8,229 nt of DNA, from the NCBI GenBank assembly GCA_937916185.1, contig CALGGD010000257.1:1-8229 (forward strand). The letters run 5' to 3'. The notes beneath the pieces are model-generated. The model worked only from the letters and a program-made list of their open reading frames with translations. It did no database searches and was not told the DNA's origin. Position 1 is the first letter of the stretch, and the number at the start of each line of letters is the position of its first letter. Source of the stretch: an uncultured Oxalobacter sp. GTDB taxonomy: Bacteria; Pseudomonadota; Gammaproteobacteria; Burkholderiales; Burkholderiaceae_D. Positions 1 to 6,717 of this stretch are shown here, piece after piece. Made by a program: the position numbers and the translations under genes.

Positions 1-46
1 CAATCCCCAATCCCCAATCCCCAATCCCCAATCCCCAATCCCCAAT
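1..46. repeat. Heptamer tandem repeat (AATCCCC)6
   Basis: Six perfect head-to-tail copies of the 7-base unit AATCCCC occupy 2-43, preceded by one C and followed by a partial AAT. The array starts at the very first base, so it probably continues to the left of the window. On the minus strand the unit reads GGGGATT, giving six runs of four G spaced by three bases, which is the classic pattern for an intramolecular G-quadruplex. The array lies about 200 bases past the stop codon of the minus-strand gene at 245-1072, so it could be at the 3' end of that transcript. Pure heptamer arrays are prone to slippage and vary in copy number. No ORF runs through it in a way that would suggest coding phase variation. 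Confidence 0.95.
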
Positions 47-244
47 TATATTTTTCTTTTAATATTTTATTATTTATTTAAAAATAATTACAAAAATTAA
101 AGTCTATATTTATTAATATTTATATATTATTTTCATTTTATCATAATAAGAATTAAAAATAATCATCATAATTTTATATATATTTTCATATATTTTAAAT
201 AAAATTATCAAGTTAACCAAATTAGATAAATATACATTAATCAT
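47..244. other. AT-rich non-coding stretch
   Basis: About 200 bases made almost entirely of A and T, with long homopolymer-like and TA-alternating stretches. I see no ORF of convincing length, no clear intrinsic terminator and no recognisable repeat. It is the 3' flank of the minus-strand gene that ends at 245 and shares its extreme base composition, so it belongs to the same foreign-looking block. Confidence 0.7.
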
Positions 245-1072
245 TTAATAGTTATATATAAATCTTTTGTAATCTTGTGAAAGTAATTTGGGCTCAAAAT
301 TATCTCCATCACTCAAATTATTGCATCTTTTAATAAATTTTTCAACTATATTAATTTTATTCAAATATTCTTTCTTAAAATCCTTATAATCATTTGTATC
401 GTTACAAAAAGTTGCAAACCATATATGATCATCTAATTTTATTGCCAAAGTTCCCACAAGTTTAAAATCAAATGAATAAAAGGATAAAAAAGAAGTTTTT
501 ATTTTATAAGTATCAGCAGGAGTCCATAATATAGAAAAATAACTATTTTCTTTAACAATATTATCAAGCATTATTTTTTTCTTTCCTAAAATTTTATGTA
601 TATAATTTATTTTAGATTCAATTATGTCCCTATTATAAGGTGGATTTGTTTCATCAAATTGTATTTTAATTAAATCATCAGACATATTAAACAAAGAAAA
701 ATTATCTTTTACATAGGTTTTATTTATATTATTATCTTCCATCGCATTTTTTGACTTAATTACTAAATTCATTGAAGATAAAGTTGGATTAAATATATTA
801 TAATTAATATTACCTTTTTTATCCAAAAATGGAATACTTAAGCATAAAAAACTAGCTTCATTGAAGCATTCAAAATAGTCTTTCAAAGTCATTTTTTTTA
901 GAATCGTTTTATCTATTTTCATATCTATATCAATATTCTTTTCGAAAAGAGAAAAATTACATAAAGTATTTTTATCTCCAAAAGCCTTGAATAATTCATT
1001 TACATATTCATTTGCCTTTTTTAAAATCACTCTATTGTCAGGTTTTTGCTTTTCAAAATTATTGGAGGACAA
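245..1072 (-). CDS. Hypothetical protein in AT-rich block
   Basis: A 275-residue reading frame rich in Lys, Asn, Ile and Phe; I do not recognise the family. There is no signal peptide or clear membrane segment, so a soluble protein is likely. The C-terminal third (about residues 180-225, SYFSILWTPADTYK onward) is hydrophobic and aromatic with an alternating pattern suggesting beta strands, followed by a Lys-rich helix. No in-frame ATG exists near the 5' end. The first usable codon is TTG at 1072, with GGGA (1078-1075) a few bases upstream. The frame stays open upstream to about 1117, inside the Hsp70 remnant, so the native 5' end may have been lost at the junction. The gene is far more AT-rich than everything to its right, which indicates a separate origin. 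It is convergent to nothing visible and faces away from the Hsp70 remnant. It could be an intact cargo gene or a 5'-truncated one. Confidence 0.6.
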   Translation of the reverse strand: MSSNNFEKQKPDNRVILKKANEYVNELFKAFGDKNTLCNFSLFEKNIDIDMKIDKTILKKMTLKDYFECFNEASFLCLSIPFLDKKGNINYNIFNPTLSSMNLVIKSKNAMEDNNINKTYVKDNFSLFNMSDDLIKIQFDETNPPYNRDIIESKINYIHKILGKKKIMLDNIVKENSYFSILWTPADTYKIKTSFLSFYSFDFKLVGTLAIKLDDHIWFATFCNDTNDYKDFKKEYLNKINIVEKFIKRCNNLSDGDNFEPKLLSQDYKRFIYNY

Positions 1073-1086
1073 ATTCCCATTTTGGT

Positions 1087-1887
1087 ATGAATAACTATCT
1101 GTATCAGGACCTGGTCAACCGCACCATCAGCCTGACCCGCCAGATGTTTGAAGAAGCCGCCCAGAAAGGTTTCAGGGAATCCGATATCGATGAAATCCTG
1201 CTGGTCGGCGGCTCCTCACGGATGCCACAAATCATGAAAGCCGTGAAAGAAGCTTTTGGCAAAGATGTCCGGATGTTCGACCCTGATGAAGCCGTTGCCA
1301 AAGGCGCTGCGATTTATGCCGCCCATATGAGCGAATTCAATCAAGCTGTTGAAGAAATCGCAGCCCAGGAACATAAATCCGTTGAAGAAGTCAAAGAAGA
1401 GATTGATGCTGGAAAACTGAAAATCGATACCCAGTCCGGTCTTTCTACCGCACCGCTGTCCATCGTCAATGTTTCCAGCCGTACTTACGGTGTCCGTTGC
1501 ATCTGGGATGGCAAAGAATCCCTGCTCAACCTGATTTTCAAGAACCAGGACCTGCCCGCCCATGGCGAGAACACACTTTACCCCGTTGAAAACAACCAAC
1601 GGAATGCCCGTTTTGAAATCCTTGAATCCTTTGCTTCAGATGAACACTGCGACCCATCTGTTGGCACTGAAATCGGTCATGCCGACCTGGAACTGCCATC
1701 CGGCATCACCCAGCGTACCCCGATTGAAGTGACCTTCACCTTGGATGAATCCGGTCTGCTGAAACTCAAGGGTGTTGAGAAACTCAAAGGCAGGACGGTT
1801 GAAGCAACTTTCGAAACCGCCAATGCAATGAGTGATGTTGAAATGAAAGAGGCAACCCACCGCATCCAGTCTTCGAACATCAATTAG
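1087..1887 (+). pseudogene. Hsp70/DnaK-like chaperone, 5'-truncated
   Basis: The C-terminal part of an Hsp70. From the ATG at 1087 it would give 266 residues, whereas DnaK proteins usually have 600 or more. It keeps the end of the nucleotide-binding domain: the adenosine motif ILLVGGSSRMPQI (residues 38-50) and DPDEAVAKGAAIYA (65-78). A charged helical stretch (about 80-115) follows, then a substrate-binding beta domain (about 120-235) with the expected NQ.AR.EILES and PIEVTFTLDESGLLKLKG patterns. The helical lid is almost absent, as the protein ends about 30 residues later. The phosphate-binding loops and the start of the ATPase domain are missing, so it cannot hydrolyse ATP. Homology begins near LYQDLVNRT at about 1096, where AT-rich sequence turns into moderate GC. 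GGAGG at 1064-1068 is 18 bases from the ATG, too far for a good ribosome site. This is best read as a gene cut by recombination or insertion; a start at TTG 1012 would only add AT-rich-block residues. Confidence 0.85.
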
Positions 1888-1973
1888 ACAAATAAAGAGA
1901 TTAGCCTAATCACTTGGAACAATTCTGAATTAATTTGAAAATTATTCGAATCTAACACGTCATTGAGGCTCAT
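1888..1973. other. Intergenic gap after the Hsp70 remnant
   Basis: An 86-base AT-leaning gap between the Hsp70 remnant and the lipoprotein gene. A short imperfect hairpin (GATTA/TAATC, about 1899-1911) has no T-run after it and is not a convincing terminator. I found no promoter with well-matched and well-spaced boxes, though the gap is long enough to hold one. Confidence 0.4.
1965..1968 (+). promoter_or_regulatory. Ribosome binding site for the lipoprotein gene
   Basis: GAGG lies five bases before the ATG at 1974 and supports that start, which also gives a complete lipoprotein signal peptide. Confidence 0.65.
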
Positions 1974-2390
1974 ATGAAAAATATACTGATTTGCAGTGTA
2001 CTGGCACTAATTGTTCTTGGCTGCTCATCTAAAAATTCATCTAAAGACAGCAGATGGGAAATGCTTCATCAAACTAATGCATTTACTTATTATGCTGATA
2101 AAGAAACATTTGATTCAAAAAATCATTTTGGCTGGATAAAACAAGTGCCAAGTAAAGACAATCAAAAAATCAACCCAGATAATAAAAAAGAATTTCAACA
2201 TATTCTCTCCAAGCAGATTGCTAGTTGCGATATAAGAGCTATTAAGATTGATTACATGGAAGCACATTATAAGGATGGATCTTCCGAACAGATTAAACTC
2301 CCTTTTATACGCCCAAGATTAGAAGTTGTTCCAGGAACGCCTAAAGAAAAGATATATAACTGGCTTTGCTCTGGTAAATCATCAAATTGA
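1974..2390 (+). CDS. Small lipoprotein resembling surface-adhesin protein E
   Basis: A 138-residue secreted lipoprotein. The N-terminus has one Lys, a hydrophobic core and the lipobox VLGC with the lipidated Cys at residue 17, so it should be anchored in a membrane after signal peptidase II cleavage. The mature part shows the pattern I associate with the surface-adhesin protein E family: a conserved Trp near the start of the domain (RWEMLH), an aromatic strand followed by Asp (FTYYADKETF), a Trp-containing strand (FGWIKQV), a Cys (ASCDIR), a strand with a DGS turn, and an ending of the form VPGTPKEKIYNWLC. The two mature-domain Cys residues could form a disulfide. In Haemophilus that protein binds host matrix factors, but most family members are uncharacterised small lipoproteins and I do not infer adhesion here. 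The gene is more AT-rich than the J-like genes after it and may have arrived separately. Confidence 0.75.
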   Translation: MKNILICSVLALIVLGCSSKNSSKDSRWEMLHQTNAFTYYADKETFDSKNHFGWIKQVPSKDNQKINPDNKKEFQHILSKQIASCDIRAIKIDYMEAHYKDGSSEQIKLPFIRPRLEVVPGTPKEKIYNWLCSGKSSN

Positions 2391-2397
2391 GTTGATG
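2380..2397 (+). terminator. Possible weak hairpin terminator
   Basis: A perfect 6-base stem (CATCAA/TTGATG) with a 6-base loop spans the stop codon of the lipoprotein gene and is followed by TTTATTTC. The stem is AT-rich and the T-tract is broken, so termination would be weak. It may only attenuate transcription into the next gene, 40 bases downstream. Confidence 0.25.
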
Positions 2398-2430
2398 TTT
2401 ATTTCACTGAATCTTCAATAACAAAGGCTT

Positions 2431-3435
2431 ATGAGTAAAAAATGGAATTACTTCTTCGTTCTGGGACTGTCGGTTGACCCGCCACCGAAAGCGGCTGATA
2501 TCCAACAGGCGGTTGAACGGAAAAAGCAGGAATGGACAGCTGACTTGCAAGATTTCCAGAAAAGGGAAGCAGCTGAAAGGTGGTTGGCAGAACTGCCATC
2601 CATGCGGGTAGCATTGCTGATGCCATCCAGCCGTATGGAACTGGCGAGGGAAGCCAATCAGATCAGGAAGGAAAAACTGGCTGAACTGAGACAGGAACTT
2701 GCCATAGGCTGGCATGGCAGGGAAATTACAGACAGCGACATTGCCGCACTCATTAATCGCTATCCTTACAGCATCCAGGAATCTGATATCCGCCTTCTCT
2801 GCAAGGAACTGGCTCTTCAGGTGACAGAAGACACATCCATTCAATCTTCCAAGTCAGGGAACACCAATATTGCAGGAGCAGTATCTCAGTCATCCGTCAC
2901 TAAAGGAAAACCGCTTCCCAGCAATCCCGTTTCTGCCAATGTCACAACCAGTCTCTCCATCACTGCAAAAAAAACCAGTCCTGCAGAAATAATAGAAGAA
3001 CAGGTCGAGTCACTGAAAGCAACCCTAAGAAGAGATTACCGATTAGCTGGTCAATTGCCTCCCAAAGCCATTCAAGACCTGCTTGAAAAATATCCTGCTT
3101 TGACAAGCAACATTGTCCTGTACCAATTTCAGGCCATGAAACAAGAACAAGACCCGAAATGGCAAGCGGGCAATCATTCGCAGGCATCAACCGCTTCAAC
3201 ATCACTCCCTTCGGATAAACAAAGTGGAATGTCTCCTTGGATAGCAGGTCTGATAGCTATTGGAATTATGGCCATCATTTTTTTCATTCTTCTTAAATTC
3301 TTGCCTTGGTGGGGGGCAGGACTAGGAACAGTAGGCATTATTGCTCTCTTGATTGCCGGTGGTAGTGGGTCAGGTGGCAGCTCTGGCGGATCTATTGGTG
3401 GCTCAGGTCTTGGAGGTCCCCGTATTGGGGGGTAG
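2431..3435 (+). CDS. Membrane-anchored J-like protein with Gly-rich tail
   Basis: A 334-residue protein. Residues 8-75 form a degenerate J-like domain: an FFVLGLSVDPPP opening, a helix II-like stretch (IQQAVERKKQEW) and a helix III-like stretch ending in PSSRMELA. The HPD tripeptide needed to stimulate Hsp70 is absent; the loop reads DFQKRE. Residues 98-128 carry a short helical unit (DIAALINRYPYSI) that recurs at about 208-236 (AIQDLLEKYPALT). The stretch between is Ser/Thr/Pro-rich and looks disordered. Two membrane helices lie at about 268-289 and 293-309, and the last 25 residues are almost only Gly and Ser. There is no signal peptide, so the J-like part should face the cytoplasm. The N-terminal 125 residues align closely, without large gaps, to the next gene product, which points to tandem duplication. 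AAAGG (2423-2427) lies three bases before the ATG. A role as an Hsp70 partner is inferred from context and fold only. Confidence 0.8.
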   Translation: MSKKWNYFFVLGLSVDPPPKAADIQQAVERKKQEWTADLQDFQKREAAERWLAELPSMRVALLMPSSRMELAREANQIRKEKLAELRQELAIGWHGREITDSDIAALINRYPYSIQESDIRLLCKELALQVTEDTSIQSSKSGNTNIAGAVSQSSVTKGKPLPSNPVSANVTTSLSITAKKTSPAEIIEEQVESLKATLRRDYRLAGQLPPKAIQDLLEKYPALTSNIVLYQFQAMKQEQDPKWQAGNHSQASTASTSLPSDKQSGMSPWIAGLIAIGIMAIIFFILLKFLPWWGAGLGTVGIIALLIAGGSGSGGSSGGSIGGSGLGGPRIGG

Positions 3436-3437
3436 TC

Positions 3438-4814
3438 ATGACTGAAGAAACCGAAAACGCCTTCCTGATTTTAGGCATCCCCTTTGACCCGCCACCTGAC
3501 ACGGCAACCATCCAGAAAGCCATCTCAGAAAAGCAGAATGAATGGTCAAGGAGCCTGAACAACCCTCGGAAAAAGGATGCGGCTAAGAAATGGCTTGCCC
3601 AAATCAATGAAATGAAACAGCTGCTGCTGGATCCCCGCAGCAGGAACCAGCTGGCAGAACAGGCAAAACGTATCCGGAACCAGAAACAGCAGGAACTGGA
3701 GCAACTGCTGGCATTGAACTACAACACCCCTTGGCTGACTGATGATGATATCCAGTACCTAATCACCAAATACCCTTATGGATTCACCGAAACGGCTATC
3801 CGCGGGATGTACCGTGCCATCCTTGCCAAACGGGGAAAAACCGCAAAACCGACTGGCAGCTACCCGAACAAGTATTACCCGACTGTCAACACATCCTCGT
3901 GGAACCAGATTGAGCTGATTGACAAGGCAAAAGAAGCGAACATCCAGCAATCCCTGGACGTTGTGCGAGCCAGAGACCTCTATGCGTTCCTTGGCTGTTC
4001 CCAACGCGAGGGAACCTATAGGATGATGCAGACGATTGATGCTAAAGAGCGCCAGTTACGGGCAGCCGCCATCTCCGATCAGAATGAAGCGGAAAAACGG
4101 CTCTGCGGTCATGCGAGGGATGTTTTTTCCAGCGAAACTGAGCGCAGGAAATATGACAATTTCATCACCTATTGCCGTTGGCAGGATATCAACCAGAAGA
4201 TTGATACGAATGCTGAGACCAATACCAAAGACAGTGTACAGGTATCCTTCCTGAAAAAACTATTTCCGGAATTTTCTGCTGGAACCGATTATGCCGATGC
4301 GGCAAAGGCCGTATCGCTCTACTGCCGTTTCAAGGACTATGCGATAGAAGACAGGGCTGTTTCCTGTGACAACTGTGGCACCGATAACCGACAAAGTTTC
4401 TTCTGCGGAAAATGCCATGCGCCACTTTTTCCGGTTCCACAACGTCAAAGCAGACCTGTTCCTCAACGCACTCCTAAACCGGTTCCGTCATCGGCTTCAT
4501 ATCCGAATCCTGACAAGCGTACTGGTGAAAACAATTATTCAGGGAAAAACGCCTCTCAAAATCAGCGCAATGCTAATAGTGCAAATGATTCAAGCAGTCC
4601 TTCTGGAAATAATGGAAACGAACAGGCAAACAAGCCTTCAACAAAAAGTTGCCTGATTGCCTTCGTTATTCTCTGCTTGATTGTCTGGGGACTTTTCAAG
4701 TTACTGCCTTCTATTGGAAGTGCCTTAGGCAGTATTGGCGGTTTTCTTTTTAATTGGGTCATTATGCCAATCATTGTTCTTATGATTTTTAGCTATATAT
4801 TCAAGAAAAAATAA
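3438..4814 (+). CDS. J-like, zinc-ribbon, membrane-anchored protein
   Basis: A 458-residue protein paralogous to the preceding one. Residues 8-75 are a J-like domain (FLILGIPFDPPP, IQKAISEKQNEW, DPRSRNQLA) without HPD. Residues 100-130 hold the DIQYLITKYPYGF helical unit. A second J-like domain follows at about 178-245: DLYAFLGCS, a helix, then AEKRLCGHARDVF and ERRKYDNF, matching helices III and IV of J-domains, again with no HPD. A four-Cys zinc ribbon comes next (C310, C313, C323, C326). Then there is a Pro/Arg then Asn/Ser-rich linker (about 331-402) and two membrane helices (about 404-422 and 434-454) with a basic KKK end. With no signal peptide, the folded part should be cytoplasmic. 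The start is two bases after the previous stop, and a G-run (3427-3432) inside the upstream gene is the only candidate ribosome site, so the two are probably translationally coupled. Confidence 0.8.
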   Translation: MTEETENAFLILGIPFDPPPDTATIQKAISEKQNEWSRSLNNPRKKDAAKKWLAQINEMKQLLLDPRSRNQLAEQAKRIRNQKQQELEQLLALNYNTPWLTDDDIQYLITKYPYGFTETAIRGMYRAILAKRGKTAKPTGSYPNKYYPTVNTSSWNQIELIDKAKEANIQQSLDVVRARDLYAFLGCSQREGTYRMMQTIDAKERQLRAAAISDQNEAEKRLCGHARDVFSSETERRKYDNFITYCRWQDINQKIDTNAETNTKDSVQVSFLKKLFPEFSAGTDYADAAKAVSLYCRFKDYAIEDRAVSCDNCGTDNRQSFFCGKCHAPLFPVPQRQSRPVPQRTPKPVPSSASYPNPDKRTGENNYSGKNASQNQRNANSANDSSSPSGNNGNEQANKPSTKSCLIAFVILCLIVWGLFKLLPSIGSALGSIGGFLFNWVIMPIIVLMIFSYIFKKK

Positions 4815-4826
4815 ATAACTGAAAAT

Positions 4827-4830
4827 GGAG
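4827..4830 (+). promoter_or_regulatory. Ribosome binding site that fixes the 4837 start
   Basis: GGAG lies six bases before the ATG at 4837. The in-frame ATG at 4825 overlaps this site and has no Shine-Dalgarno sequence of its own, so 4837 is the better start. Confidence 0.75.
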
Positions 4831-4836
4831 TTTAAA

Positions 4837-5244
4837 ATGACGACGCCAGAAACAAAAGAATGCCCTTTCTGCGCAGAAACCATAAAATACAATGCCATCA
4901 TCTGCAGATATTGCCAACAGAAATTACCTGTTGCAAATAAAGAGGGTACTTTGCCTGACCAACAGCCTCTGGAACCTAATGAAAATAAACAACCAGCAAC
5001 AAAGCTTGATATTTCATTACCCTCGATACAATCTGCATTTCAAAAATTTTTGCAAGAAGAAATCCGAAAAGACAACCATACCCTTATGAAAGCAGGCATT
5101 CTTTCTGGAATTGTTTTTCTTCTGATTGGGGTCTGCATTGTATTCTCAAGCTTTGAGTCAGTTCATATCACCAAACTGGCGATAGGTCTTGTCTTTTCAG
5201 CAATTGGCATATTCATGTTTCTTCACTTTGGATCAAAAAGATAG
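4837..5244 (+). CDS. Small zinc-ribbon protein with two membrane helices
   Basis: A 135-residue protein from the ATG at 4837, four residues shorter than the longest frame. The N-terminus is a compact zinc ribbon, CPFCAETIKYNAIICRYC (C9, C12, C23, C26), of the UPF0547 type: C-x2-C, an acidic residue plus Ile, an Ala or Asn-Ala turn, then C-[RK]-[FY]-C. A polar linker (about 28-82) follows, including a short amphipathic helix, then two membrane helices (about 84-105 and 112-130) ending in GSKR. The ribbon should sit in the cytoplasm. It lies 22 bases after the J-like gene and 24 bases before the next ATG, so cotranscription is likely. The ribbon is almost the same as in the next gene, so the two probably bind a common partner or derive from one another. 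The function is unknown; zinc-ribbon membrane proteins of this size are common and mostly uncharacterised. Confidence 0.8.
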   Translation: MTTPETKECPFCAETIKYNAIICRYCQQKLPVANKEGTLPDQQPLEPNENKQPATKLDISLPSIQSAFQKFLQEEIRKDNHTLMKAGILSGIVFLLIGVCIVFSSFESVHITKLAIGLVFSAIGIFMFLHFGSKR

Positions 5245-5265
5245 CCAACCAAAGTTACAGGTTTC

Positions 5266-6717
5266 ATGATGAGCACGAATACGCCTTCTGACAAAACAAC
5301 AAAAAACTGCCCTTATTGCTTTGAGACGATACAGGCAAAAGCGGTTTTCTGTCGGTATTGCCGTAATGATCTGAGACGGCCAATCCCATCAGCAGAGGAC
5401 TTCAATACGTCTGGCTCCAGAAGCAAGCCGCATTCTACCAGCTGGTTTAAACGGATTATCCAAATCATTATCCTTTTGATTGCTGTGGCACTCGGTGCAA
5501 TAGTTGCCTTTTTCGTCATGGGGGGCTCCTTAAAGAATCCAATGGTTTCAAGAATCCTTCCAGAGAACGTGACTTCAATCCCTGAAACTGTTCAATCCCT
5601 GATGGGTTCCAGCAAACCCACCAATCTTGTGGAATTCAAGGAACAGGCAACCTCTGCCATCGAAGCTTCATTGGATGCAACGTATGGCATGGTTGATAAA
5701 ACAGCCAAAGAACAAGGATGCCGTCGGTTCATAGACAATGGCAACGTTTATTGCATGAAAGCTGACAGCATTGAATACACGGAAGATGATACAAAAGAAG
5801 GGAAACTTTACCGTGCTTATGTCTCCGTCAGGGGAACCGGGATAGAAACAGCCAAGACTGCAGACCTTCCTGGCTTGCTTGGATTGATGGTTTTCGAATG
5901 GAATGAAACCAACCAGCAAGTTGAAATGACCGCAGGCGTAAAGAATATCAAGATAGGGGTTAATGGCGGATACACCAAACCTGTCCAACTCCTTCACTTC
6001 GGGAAACACCAGTATGGCTGGATTGTTCATGCTCCAGTATCCGATACCCAAAGGGCACTTGTCATTTATGCCCCTGACAGCAGGAACAACATTCAAGAAA
6101 TCGTCAGACTGCCTGAAATCATCCGTTCAGATGAGATTTATCGGACGACATCCGTTTCTGCGGTAGAAAACAGCAATGATGATTTTTATCCTTTATCTGT
6201 CAATTATATTGTCAAGAACAAAGGGGATTCAGAAATAAAGAAATCGTTCACCCTTCCATACAATCCATTAAAGAATGAATATTCCCTCTCTGATGAAATC
6301 AATAAACAGCTTGAAAACATCCTAGTAATACCTTTGTTTGTTGGCAATATATCAGGAGATTTCGTAAAAGAACATCTTTCGGAAGACACCGCATTCCTAT
6401 GCCAGTTCGAAAGAGACGAATCCGATAAATTAAATCCATCCCATTCCCAGGTTATCTTTCCACATTATCAATTCAGGAAATTCACATTCAACTTAGATGG
6501 TGAAGATGTCACATTGGAAAACCAGATAAAACCGGAAGGAAAACAATGGGGGAAATTTACCTATAAAGGCAATATCATCACCATCACTGAACAGAAAGAA
6601 ATTGTTCCTGCTTGCAAATTCAGCAATGAATGGTTGCTTTTAATAGAAGTCACGGCTGGAGATAATGTTCAGCCTATTAAAGTTCATGGTATATGCAATG
6701 GCGGGTGTAAAAAATGA
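5266..6717 (+). CDS. Zinc-ribbon protein with one membrane helix and large exported domain
   Basis: A 483-residue protein. The N-terminal UPF0547-like ribbon is CPYCFETIQAKAVFCRYC (C15, C18, C29, C32). After a basic Ser-rich linker, one membrane helix at about 63-86 (IIQIIILLIAVALGAIVAFF) is preceded by WFKR, which places the ribbon in the cytoplasm and the remaining 390 or so residues in the periplasm. I do not recognise this outer domain. It is beta-rich with a short helix (LVEFKEQATSAIEASL), and it has paired-looking Cys residues (GCRRF and VYCMK; FLCQF and PACKF; ICNGGC at the C-terminus) that could form disulfides. ATG codons lie at 5266 and 5269. CAGG (5258-5261) is four bases from the first and seven from the second, so the second may be the true start. 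The ribbon-helix-exported-domain layout suggests coupling between a cytoplasmic partner and the envelope, which is inference. Confidence 0.8.
   Translation: MMSTNTPSDKTTKNCPYCFETIQAKAVFCRYCRNDLRRPIPSAEDFNTSGSRSKPHSTSWFKRIIQIIILLIAVALGAIVAFFVMGGSLKNPMVSRILPENVTSIPETVQSLMGSSKPTNLVEFKEQATSAIEASLDATYGMVDKTAKEQGCRRFIDNGNVYCMKADSIEYTEDDTKEGKLYRAYVSVRGTGIETAKTADLPGLLGLMVFEWNETNQQVEMTAGVKNIKIGVNGGYTKPVQLLHFGKHQYGWIVHAPVSDTQRALVIYAPDSRNNIQEIVRLPEIIRSDEIYRTTSVSAVENSNDDFYPLSVNYIVKNKGDSEIKKSFTLPYNPLKNEYSLSDEINKQLENILVIPLFVGNISGDFVKEHLSEDTAFLCQFERDESDKLNPSHSQVIFPHYQFRKFTFNLDGEDVTLENQIKPEGKQWGKFTYKGNIITITEQKEIVPACKFSNEWLLLIEVTAGDNVQPIKVHGICNGGCKK

Noticed and set aside
1..46. Heptamer array as a CRISPR array
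   Set aside because: The units are 7 bases long and directly adjacent, with no spacers.
1012..1086. TTG at 1012 as the start of the Hsp70 frame
   Set aside because: The residues it adds come from the AT-rich block in a frame antisense to the minus-strand gene and do not look like Hsp70.
1104..1860. Several minus-strand reading frames opposite the Hsp70 remnant (for example 1216-1599 and 1636-1860)
   Set aside because: They are shadows of the Hsp70 coding frame, which has clear family motifs. Their translations look random and have no ribosome sites of note.
1899..1911. GATTA/TAATC hairpin after the Hsp70 remnant as a terminator
   Set aside because: A five-base AT-rich stem with no T-run after it is not enough.
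2404..2844. A 146-residue minus-strand frame opposite the first J-like gene
   Set aside because: The opposite strand encodes a protein with a clear paralogue next to it. This frame has no such support and a composition typical of an antisense shadow.
4366..4656. A 96-residue plus-strand frame inside the second J-like gene
   Set aside because: It overlaps the zinc ribbon and linker of a well-supported gene in another frame and has no domain pattern.
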